Below are positions 7,813 through 13,041 of a stretch of DNA of 13,041 bases, one piece after another. The position numbers and the translations under genes are program-made. Source of the stretch: Candidatus Cloacimonas sp. SDB (GTDB lineage Bacteria; Cloacimonadota; Cloacimonadia; Cloacimonadales; TCS61); NCBI GenBank assembly GCA_001412425.1, contig LKUH01000053.1, positions 1-13,041 of the forward strand, in the 5' to 3' direction. Numbering within the stretch: position 1 is the stretch's first letter; every line of letters begins with the position of its first letter. The notes beneath the pieces are model-generated. The model did not search any database, was not told where the DNA came from, and saw only the letters and a list, made by a program, of their open reading frames with translations.

Positions 7813-8175
7813 ATGCTCAGGAATATGTTAATATCGAAAATTCACCGGGCAGTAGTTACTCAGAGAGATCTCAATTATGTAGGAAGTATCACAATTGATG
7901 CAAATCTCTTAAAGATTTCAGGAATGAAACCGGATGAAAAAGTTGAAATCTACAACATAAGTAATGGTAGTAGATTCGCAACCTACATCATCGAAGGTGA
8001 AGCTGGTTCCGGTATAATTGGAATAAATGGTGCCGCTGCCAGACTTGTCAGCATCGGAGATCTGATAATTATCGTAAATTATGGCCTGATGAATGAACAG
8101 GAAGCTGCTAACCACAAATCTGCAATCGTTATTGTTGAAGATGAGAATAATAAAAAATTCCACCTAAAAAAATGA
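7813..8175 (+). CDS. panD: Aspartate 1-decarboxylase (pyruvoyl enzyme precursor)
   Basis: A 120-residue proenzyme that decarboxylates L-aspartate to beta-alanine, the amine half of pantothenate. It cleaves itself between Gly24 and Ser25 (in NYVGSITID), turning Ser25 into the catalytic pyruvoyl group. Residues known to matter in the E. coli enzyme are all at the same numbers here: K9, Y22, S25, R54, T57, Y58 and N72 (in GINGAAARL). The length agrees with the family (~126). The start at 7813 aligns with the E. coli N-terminus (MIRTML versus MLRNML); a start at the ATG at 7825 would be four residues shorter and less consistent. Its TGA overlaps the panC ATG (ATGA), making a two-gene pantothenate unit. 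No panB or panE is in the window. Confidence 0.96.
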   Translation: MLRNMLISKIHRAVVTQRDLNYVGSITIDANLLKISGMKPDEKVEIYNISNGSRFATYIIEGEAGSGIIGINGAAARLVSIGDLIIIVNYGLMNEQEAANHKSAIVIVEDENNKKFHLKK

Positions 8176-9005
8176 ATACTAAAATTATCAGAACGATCTC
8201 AGAAATGAGAAAAATATCATCAAATTGGCCGACAAGTGTTGGTTTTGTGCCGACAATGGGATTTCTGCATGAAGGACATCTCAGCCTGATAAAAACAGCC
8301 CAGAAAGACAATGAAACTACTGTTGTAAGCATCTATGTCAATCCGGCTCAGTTTGGACCTCAGGAAGACCTGTCTGATTATCCCAGAGATCTGAAAAAAG
8401 ATATTGAATTGTTAGCAGAACTGAATGTAGGTTATGTTTTCTTACCTGATGATGGAGAAATGTACCCGAAGAATTTCAAGACCTGGATTCAGGTTGAAGA
8501 TATCACTGAAATAATGTGCGGAATTGCAAGACCAACTCATTTCAAAGGTGTTACAACAATTGTCAATAAGCTGTTGAATATAGTTAGACCTGATACAATT
8601 TATCTGGGTGAGAAAGATTTCCAGCAACTTATAGTGCTTAAAACCATGGTCAGAGATCTTAATATGCCTTGTGAAGTGAAGGGATGTCCCATTGTACGCG
8701 AATCTGACGGTCTTGCCATGAGCTCCAGAAATATTTATCTGAAAGGTGAGGACCGAGATAAAGCATTATGCTTGTATAAATCTCTTCTTCTGGCTCAGAA
8801 ATTGTTTTCAGAAGGCGTTCAAGACCTGGAATTGATCCGATCACAAATGGAAGATATTATAATTCAGAATGACGGTGTTATAGATTACATTGCATTTATT
8901 GATGCGGAATCACTGAAGGTTGTCGATGAACTTCACAAAGGTTGCAGAATAGCGCTGGCTGTTAAAATATCTGGTACAAGACTGATAGATAACCTGCAAA
9001 TTTAA
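8172..9005 (+). CDS. panC: Pantothenate synthetase (pantoate-beta-alanine ligase)
   Basis: A 277-residue cytoplasmic ligase that activates D-pantoate with ATP as pantoyl-adenylate and joins it to beta-alanine, giving pantothenate for coenzyme A. PTMGFLHEGH (27-36) contains the HIGH-type nucleotide-binding motif (HEGH). FGPQEDLSDYPR (61-72), GEKDFQQL (146-153) and RESDGLAMSSRN (176-187, including the KMSKS-equivalent MSSRN) are all intact. Length matches the E. coli enzyme (283). The start overlaps the panD stop by four bases, with no separate Shine-Dalgarno, so translation is likely coupled and the two enzymes made together; PanD directly supplies the beta-alanine. It is followed after 29 bases by the FAD-enzyme gene. 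Confidence 0.97.
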   Translation: MNTKIIRTISEMRKISSNWPTSVGFVPTMGFLHEGHLSLIKTAQKDNETTVVSIYVNPAQFGPQEDLSDYPRDLKKDIELLAELNVGYVFLPDDGEMYPKNFKTWIQVEDITEIMCGIARPTHFKGVTTIVNKLLNIVRPDTIYLGEKDFQQLIVLKTMVRDLNMPCEVKGCPIVRESDGLAMSSRNIYLKGEDRDKALCLYKSLLLAQKLFSEGVQDLELIRSQMEDIIIQNDGVIDYIAFIDAESLKVVDELHKGCRIALAVKISGTRLIDNLQI

Positions 9006-9013
9006 TAATATTT

Positions 9014-9025
9014 TGAAAATTTTCA
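9014..9025. repeat. 12-bp perfect palindrome between panC and the FAD enzyme
   Basis: TGAAAATTTTCA reads the same on both strands and fills much of the 29-base gap between panC and the next start codon. With no loop and a core of only A and T, it is probably not a terminator. It could be a small operator or chance. The gap has no clear Shine-Dalgarno for the downstream ATG at 9035. Confidence 0.35.
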
Positions 9026-9034
9026 GTAACTAAT

Positions 9035-10126
9035 ATGGAAAAAGTCAACATTCTAATAATCGGTGCTGGAGTAATTGGTCTGGCAATTGCAGAAAAACTC
9101 TCCAAAACCAGCGAGGATGTTGTAGTGGTAGAAAAAGAAAAATCTTTCGGACGTCATACCAGCAGCAGAAACAGCGAAGTTATCCATTCCGGGATCTATT
9201 ATCCGCCCGGGACTTTAAAAGCAGATTTATGTGTCAGAGGTGTCGAACTTCTTTATGATTATCTGAATGCTCATAATATTCGTTACAGAAAATGTGGAAA
9301 ACTTGTGGTAGCTGTGAATCCTGAAGAAGAAGTTGAGTTGTTACATCTTCAAAATATGGGCAGGAAAAATGGAGTGAAAGGGCTTACTTTGCTGGATTCA
9401 TCCCAATGTGCTGAACTGGAACCTCAAATTAAAGCCTTTAAAGCCCTGTCAGTACCTTCTACCGGAATAATAGACACTCATGGTTTTATGGAATCACTGG
9501 TTCACCAGGTAGAAAAAAATGATGGTTTCATTGTCTATGATATGGAAGTTACAGCTCTGAAAAAAATCGGTAATAAATACCGGATCGGATTTTCCAACGG
9601 GGAAATATTTGAAGCTGATCTGGTGATTAATTCAGCTGGTCTTTTTGCTGATAAGATCGCTGAAATGGTGGGAATAGACACAGAAAAGCACGACCTGAAA
9701 CTGCACTGGTGCAAAGGCGAATATTTCAAAAGCAGTAAAGTTAAAAACATCAATAAGCTAATTTATCCGATTCCTGATAAAATTTCACTGGGCATACATC
9801 TTTCCATTAACCTGGCTGGTAACTGCAGATTTGGTCCAAATGCCTATTATGTTGATGAACTTGACTATTCCATAAATGAAGCTCATAAAAAAGATTTTCT
9901 GAACTCAATTAATAAATACTTAGATCTGGAAGAAAAATATCTGGAAATGGATGATTGCGGAATAAGACCTAAACTGCAAAAACCGAATGAAAATTTTCGA
10001 GATTTTTATATTAAAGAAGAATCTGATAAAGGTTATCATAACTTCATAAATTTAATAGGTATAGAATCCCCAGGTTTTACAGCTTCACTGGCAATTGCTG
10101 AATATGTAAGTAAGATTATAAATTAG
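9035..10126 (+). CDS. FAD-dependent oxidoreductase, L-2-hydroxyglutarate oxidase/dehydrogenase-like
   Basis: A 363-residue DAO-superfamily flavoprotein. The N-terminal Rossmann motif GAGVIG (10-15) is followed by an acidic strand end (VVVEKE, 29-34) that would bind the FAD ribose. HTSSRNSEVIHSGIYY (41-56) is a diagnostic stretch of the LhgO/L2HGDH group. The C-terminal part carries CGIRPKLQ, the FRDFYI segment and the IGIESPGFTASLAIAE end that closes the FAD site in this group. Characterised members oxidise L-2-hydroxyglutarate to 2-oxoglutarate and pass electrons to a quinone or oxygen. This one is shorter than E. coli LhgO (422), like many bacterial relatives, so a related 2-hydroxyacid substrate is possible. 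It lies 29 bases after panC and may be co-transcribed, but no pathway link to pantothenate is known. The ribosome binding site is weak. Confidence 0.85.
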   Translation: MEKVNILIIGAGVIGLAIAEKLSKTSEDVVVVEKEKSFGRHTSSRNSEVIHSGIYYPPGTLKADLCVRGVELLYDYLNAHNIRYRKCGKLVVAVNPEEEVELLHLQNMGRKNGVKGLTLLDSSQCAELEPQIKAFKALSVPSTGIIDTHGFMESLVHQVEKNDGFIVYDMEVTALKKIGNKYRIGFSNGEIFEADLVINSAGLFADKIAEMVGIDTEKHDLKLHWCKGEYFKSSKVKNINKLIYPIPDKISLGIHLSINLAGNCRFGPNAYYVDELDYSINEAHKKDFLNSINKYLDLEEKYLEMDDCGIRPKLQKPNENFRDFYIKEESDKGYHNFINLIGIESPGFTASLAIAEYVSKIIN

Positions 10127-10145
10127 TCTCAGATTCCAAATTTAC

Positions 10146-10163
10146 GATGGTTATAGAACCATC
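10146..10163 (+). other. Small hairpin between the FAD enzyme and DUF2851 genes
   Basis: A perfect 7-bp stem (GATGGTT / AACCATC) closes a 4-base ATAG loop 19 bases after the FAD-enzyme stop. It lacks the T run of an intrinsic terminator (TTCAACAG follows), so it may be an mRNA processing or stabilising hairpin or a weak terminator. The DUF2851 ribosome binding site follows 28 bases later. Confidence 0.45.
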
Positions 10164-10191
10164 TTCAACAGTGTACTGAATAATTTTCTAC

Positions 10192-10197
10192 AGGAGG
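10192..10197 (+). promoter_or_regulatory. Strong Shine-Dalgarno of the DUF2851 gene
   Basis: AGGAGG lies four bases before the ATG at 10202. It supports this start and contrasts with the weak sites of recF, panC and the FAD enzyme, suggesting that this gene is translated independently of its upstream neighbour. Confidence 0.75.
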
Positions 10198-10201
10198 TTA
10201 C

Positions 10202-11530
10202 ATGGAATTTAATGAACAATTCCTCTATCACATCTGGGACGCACAACATCTGGTCAATGATCTGGAAACAATTTCCGGTAAAGAGCTTGAGATAATGTAT
10301 TCAGGCAGGTGGAATACAGATTCCGGTCCGGACTTCAAAGAAGCCATTATCAGAATTGGGGATAAGGTGAAGAGGGGTGATATCGAGATTCACCTGAGGA
10401 GTTATGACTGGGATATCCACAATCATTCTGAGAATAAAGATTTCAATCGTACTATCCTCCATGTGGTTTATAAGCATGATCAACCTTATAATTTCACTAT
10501 TAAGGAAGATGGGGAAAAACTGGAGATCCTGGAGATTGAAAATTTACTGAATGAAGATATTTCCAAATTGATCAGTAAATATGAAACAATAGAATTTGAG
10601 CATAAAGATAAACATTGCGATTTTTTTGGCGGTCTTTCTACAGAATCTCTGAATTATCTGCTGGTATCATCGGGTTTACAGCGGTTGGAAAAAAAGATCA
10701 GAAGATTTAATACGGAATTATATTTTTCTGATTACAATCAACTTCTTTACCAGGGCATAATGGAATCACTGGGTTACAGTAAAAACAAATTTCAGCTGCT
10801 GCATCTGGCTTTACAGCTTCCTTATGCCAGATTGAAAGAATACCAGTATCTGGGTATGACCCGTGATGAGCTGCTGGCTTTAATGCTTTGCAGTACCGAT
10901 CTGATCAACCATTTACCTGCCAGTATCAGCCAGGAATTAAAACATAAATACAACTCCTTGTTCCTCAGAAGCGGTTTTCAGAATATGAGATTTCCCATCG
11001 ACTGGAAATTATTTCGACTACGACCGATTAATCATCCAGCCGTAAGAATTCTACAGATAGCAGATTTTATTTATCAAAGTCTGGACAATACTTTTTTTTA
11101 TAAGATCATTCAGTTGTTTTCTTTTCCCCGGGGATCCTTCAATATCGGTAAATTCCGCAAAAAATTTTATGCGCTGTTCAACTCTTCTGATCAGGAGCTT
11201 CCAGACAATCTTAAACTGGGTCTGAAGCGAAAAGATATTATGATGATCAATGTGATCCTGCCCCTGGCGATATTGTATGCCAGAAATATGAGTTTTGAAG
11301 ATTTTGAAACCACTGCGTTGGAAGTTTACAAGAATTATGGCGGTTTAGCAGAAAATTATATTATTCGCAATCTAGCGAAATTCATGACCGCTAATCAACG
11401 GAAACTTATTTCGAAAAAGGCAATATACCAGCAGGGGCTGCTTGACATCTATTATGATTACTGCATAAATCACAGCTGTGCAGGCTGTAAAGCCAGACGG
11501 GACGAAATGCTGGGGGAGATGCAGGGATAA
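10202..11530 (+). CDS. DUF2851 family protein, function unknown
   Basis: A 442-residue soluble protein without signal peptide or membrane segments. The N-terminal ~95 residues match what I recall of the DUF2851 family: YSGRWNTDSGPDF (33-45), GDIEIHLRSYDW (59-70), then HNHSENKDFNRTILHVVYKHD (73-93, conserved LHVVY). The P43-D44 ... E62-I-H64 layout resembles a PD-(D/E)XK nuclease core with His for the usual Lys; this is my inference, not an established property. The middle is mostly helical and leucine-rich. The C-terminus carries a cysteine cluster (C-x5-C-x2-C in CINHSCAGC), possibly a metal site. The family is found in Bacteroidota, Cloacimonadota and others, and no member has a firm biochemical role that I know of. 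It has a strong ribosome binding site and ends next to a terminator. Family assignment is confident, function open. Confidence 0.82.
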   Translation: MEFNEQFLYHIWDAQHLVNDLETISGKELEIMYSGRWNTDSGPDFKEAIIRIGDKVKRGDIEIHLRSYDWDIHNHSENKDFNRTILHVVYKHDQPYNFTIKEDGEKLEILEIENLLNEDISKLISKYETIEFEHKDKHCDFFGGLSTESLNYLLVSSGLQRLEKKIRRFNTELYFSDYNQLLYQGIMESLGYSKNKFQLLHLALQLPYARLKEYQYLGMTRDELLALMLCSTDLINHLPASISQELKHKYNSLFLRSGFQNMRFPIDWKLFRLRPINHPAVRILQIADFIYQSLDNTFFYKIIQLFSFPRGSFNIGKFRKKFYALFNSSDQELPDNLKLGLKRKDIMMINVILPLAILYARNMSFEDFETTALEVYKNYGGLAENYIIRNLAKFMTANQRKLISKKAIYQQGLLDIYYDYCINHSCAGCKARRDEMLGEMQG

Positions 11531-11533
11531 AAA

Positions 11534-11562
11534 AAAGGGAAAGACGATCTGCCTTTCCCTTT
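11534..11562 (-). terminator. Terminator between convergent genes, oriented for the GTPase gene
   Basis: A perfect 10-bp stem (AAAGGGAAAG 11534-11543 with CTTTCCCTTT 11553-11562) encloses a 9-base loop. Read on the minus strand, the stem runs directly into eight T residues (plus-strand A run 11529-11536), giving a classic intrinsic terminator 22 bases after the GTPase stop. On the plus strand the tail is not T-rich immediately (ACGCGTAATTATTTTT), so it would stop DUF2851 transcription less efficiently. Its plus-strand arm begins four bases after the DUF2851 stop. Confidence 0.8.
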
Positions 11563-11584
11563 ACGCGTAATTATTTTTCTTAAA

Positions 11585-12898
11585 TTAGAAGTCTTTTAAT
11601 ACATCTTTCAGGGTTGGTTTTCCGATCTCCTGTAATTCATATCTCACCTGAACTGCAGGTTTGTTGATCTTAATAATCCTTCTGAGGTCAATTGGGGTTC
11701 CAATTACAACCAGGTCGCATTCAGTAGCATTAATGGTTGTTTCCAGATCTTTGATCTGCTGTTCACCGTAACCCATTGCCGGTAATAAAATGCCTATATC
11801 GGGATACTTTTCGAAAGTTTCAGATATTGTACCGACAGCAAATTCTCTGGGATCAACCAGTTCGGCTGCACCATATTTTTCCGCTGCCACAATTCCAGCT
11901 CCGTAAGTCATCTCGCCATGAGTAAGAGTTGGTCCATCTTCCACGACCAGAACTCTTTTACCTTTAATAAGTTCAGGATTATCCACCATTAAAGGTGAAG
12001 CTCCATCAATAACAACTGCTTCCGGATTGACTTCACGGATATTATCTCTGACGATCTGAATGCCTTCGGGATCTGCAGAGTCGATCTTATTGATCACTAT
12101 TACATCAGCCAGACGCAGGTTCGTTTCTCCAGGATAATAAGTGAGTTCATGATCTGGTCTGTGAGGATCTACAACTACTATCTGGAGCTCTTTGTCCGCA
12201 GTATAAAAAGGAGTATCGTTATTACCGCCATCCCAGATGATGACATCTGCTTCCTTTTCTGCTGCGCGGACAATCGCTTCATAATCTACTCCGGCGTAGA
12301 TGATGCTGCCCATCTGTATATGCGGCTCGTATTCTTCCATTTCCTCGATCGTACAATCGTGTTTTTTAAGATCGGCCAGCTCGGCATACCGTTGAACTTT
12401 CTGTTTCACCAGATCTCCATAAGGCATGGGATGTCTGATGGAAACAACTTTTAAACCTTTATTTTTAAGTACTTTAACTACCTGCCGAGTAGTCTGGCTT
12501 TTTCCGCAACCCGTTCTGGTGGCACATACAGTAACCAGAGGTTTCGTCGTCTTCACGCGGGAATTATTTACACCCATCAGAATAAAATCTGCTCCGGCAG
12601 CATTAACAATAGAGGCATTATGCATCACTCTTTCGTGAGTTACATCACTGTAGGCGAAAAGAACCTGATCTATCTTATTTTGCCTGATCAATTCTACCAG
12701 ATCTTCTTCAGCATGAATGGGAATCCCTTCCGGATAAAGCTTTCCAGCTAATTCTGCTGGATATTTTCTGCCGTCAATATCTGGTATCTGAGTAGCTGTG
12801 AAAGCGACAACTTCGTAATTATCATTATCCCGATAATATAAATTGAAATTGTGAAAATCTCTACCAGCAGCACCCATAATTAATACTCGTTTCTTCAT
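11585..12898 (-). CDS. Cyclic 2,3-diphosphoglycerate synthetase-like P-loop GTPase
   Basis: A 437-residue cytoplasmic protein. An N-terminal Rossmann-like part opens with LIMGAAGRDFHNFN (6-19). A central P-loop domain carries CATRTGCGKSQTTR (125-138, Walker A with K133 and S134), a Walker-B-like VIIWDGGNND (219-228) and VINKID (268-273), an NKxD guanine-recognition motif. A C-terminal domain (~320-437) follows, containing THGEMTYGAG (326-335). This overall plan matches the archaeal cyclic 2,3-diphosphoglycerate synthetase family (about 460 residues), which makes the thermoprotectant cDPG from 2,3-DPG and ATP. Bacterial members are widespread in anaerobes and usually annotated only as GTPases; their true substrate is not established. 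Start ATG has AAGGAG at 12904-12909. It is convergent with DUF2851 and has its own terminator. A 2,3-DPG-producing partner is not in the window. Confidence 0.85.
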   Translation of the reverse strand: MKKRVLIMGAAGRDFHNFNLYYRDNDNYEVVAFTATQIPDIDGRKYPAELAGKLYPEGIPIHAEEDLVELIRQNKIDQVLFAYSDVTHERVMHNASIVNAAGADFILMGVNNSRVKTTKPLVTVCATRTGCGKSQTTRQVVKVLKNKGLKVVSIRHPMPYGDLVKQKVQRYAELADLKKHDCTIEEMEEYEPHIQMGSIIYAGVDYEAIVRAAEKEADVIIWDGGNNDTPFYTADKELQIVVVDPHRPDHELTYYPGETNLRLADVIVINKIDSADPEGIQIVRDNIREVNPEAVVIDGASPLMVDNPELIKGKRVLVVEDGPTLTHGEMTYGAGIVAAEKYGAAELVDPREFAVGTISETFEKYPDIGILLPAMGYGEQQIKDLETTINATECDLVVIGTPIDLRRIIKINKPAVQVRYELQEIGKPTLKDVLKDF

Positions 12899-12938
12899 TT
12901 CTACTCCTTTATATTTTTTATTGGAATTTGTTATTACT

Positions 12939-12968
12939 AATCGCTGTTCAATCTTTCTGAAAGCGATT
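12939..12968. repeat. Inverted repeat upstream of the GTPase gene
   Basis: AATCGCT (12939-12945) and AGCGATT (12962-12968) are perfect inverted arms. Inside them TTCA (12947-12950) pairs with TGAA (12958-12961), leaving one bulged G (12946) and a 7-base loop. The whole forms an 11-pair hairpin about 40 bases before the GTPase start on the minus strand. No T run follows on either strand, so it is not a terminator. It may be an operator or a 5' leader structure. I could not place a convincing promoter in the remaining 70 bases up to the window end. Confidence 0.5.
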
Positions 12969-13041
12969 CTTAAAACTCACAGCCAACCTTTATGAAGGGG
13001 TTGTAAAGTCAAGAAAATTCAAAAAAAGTAATATTCTGTTT

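Noticed and set aside
10146..10163. Intrinsic terminator between the FAD enzyme and DUF2851
   Set aside because: The stem is only 7 bp and no T run follows, so I list it as a hairpin rather than a terminator.
12149..12638. Two overlapping plus-strand open frames opposite the GTPase gene
   Set aside because: Antisense to a gene with intact P-loop and NKxD motifs; no domain or ribosome binding support.
12899..13041. Sigma70 promoter of the GTPase gene
   Set aside because: TTGACT occurs on the minus strand (13007-13012) but no acceptable -10 hexamer lies 16-18 bases downstream of it.
1..13041. Defence system, CRISPR array, prophage or transposon
   Set aside because: No spaced direct repeats, transposase, integrase, phage structural gene, toxin-antitoxin pair or known defence domain is visible; all ten genes fit housekeeping, metabolic, transport or secreted enzyme roles or a non-defence DUF.

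Overview
This AT-rich, roughly 13 kb window carries ten complete protein-coding genes and no RNA gene, CRISPR array, insertion sequence or phage gene that I can recognise. The organism is most likely an uncultured member of the Fibrobacterota-Chlorobiota-Bacteroidota (FCB) superphylum, with Cloacimonadota-like bacteria the best guess. The main reason is the first gene, a large secreted C25 (gingipain-family) protease. It ends in the NPFNP...SGVYF...KKMxLxK sorting/FlgD-like domain that is abundant in that superphylum. The DUF2851 protein and the cyclic-2,3-diphosphoglycerate-synthetase-like GTPase fit an anaerobic FCB bacterium but do not prove it. No 16S rRNA gene is present to settle the placement.

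Layout: (1) 25-3639, minus strand, the secreted C25 protease. (2) 3640-3966, an AT-rich divergent intergenic region holding a good sigma70-type promoter and strong ribosome binding site for the next gene. (3) 3967-4239, a histone-like HU protein followed at once by a perfect 15-bp-stem terminator. (4) 4321-9005, a tightly packed plus-strand run: dnaN (sliding clamp), recF (TTG start, 1 nt gap), an Atg22/UMF1-type MFS transporter (4-nt overlap with recF), panD (66 nt gap) and panC (4-nt overlap with panD). (5) 9035-10126, an L-2-hydroxyglutarate-oxidase-like FAD enzyme, and 10202-11530, a DUF2851 protein, both still on the plus strand. (6) A terminator at 11534-11562 lies between convergent genes. 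(7) 11585-12898, minus strand, a cyclic-2,3-DPG-synthetase-like P-loop GTPase whose upstream region contains an interrupted inverted repeat.

The genes fall into a DNA replication/repair/nucleoid block (HU, DnaN, RecF) and a coenzyme A precursor pair (PanD makes beta-alanine, PanC joins it to pantoate). The remaining genes are loosely connected: a transporter, an oxidoreductase, a DUF2851 protein and a GTPase. dnaA and gyrB, which often flank dnaN-recF, are not in the window; HU occupies the place just upstream of dnaN. I do not see convincing evidence for a wholly new multi-gene system. The best leads are the DUF2851 protein, whose N-terminal P-D...E-x-H pattern resembles a nuclease fold signature, the bacterial cDPG-synthetase-like GTPase with its upstream inverted repeat, and the HU-dnaN-recF arrangement.
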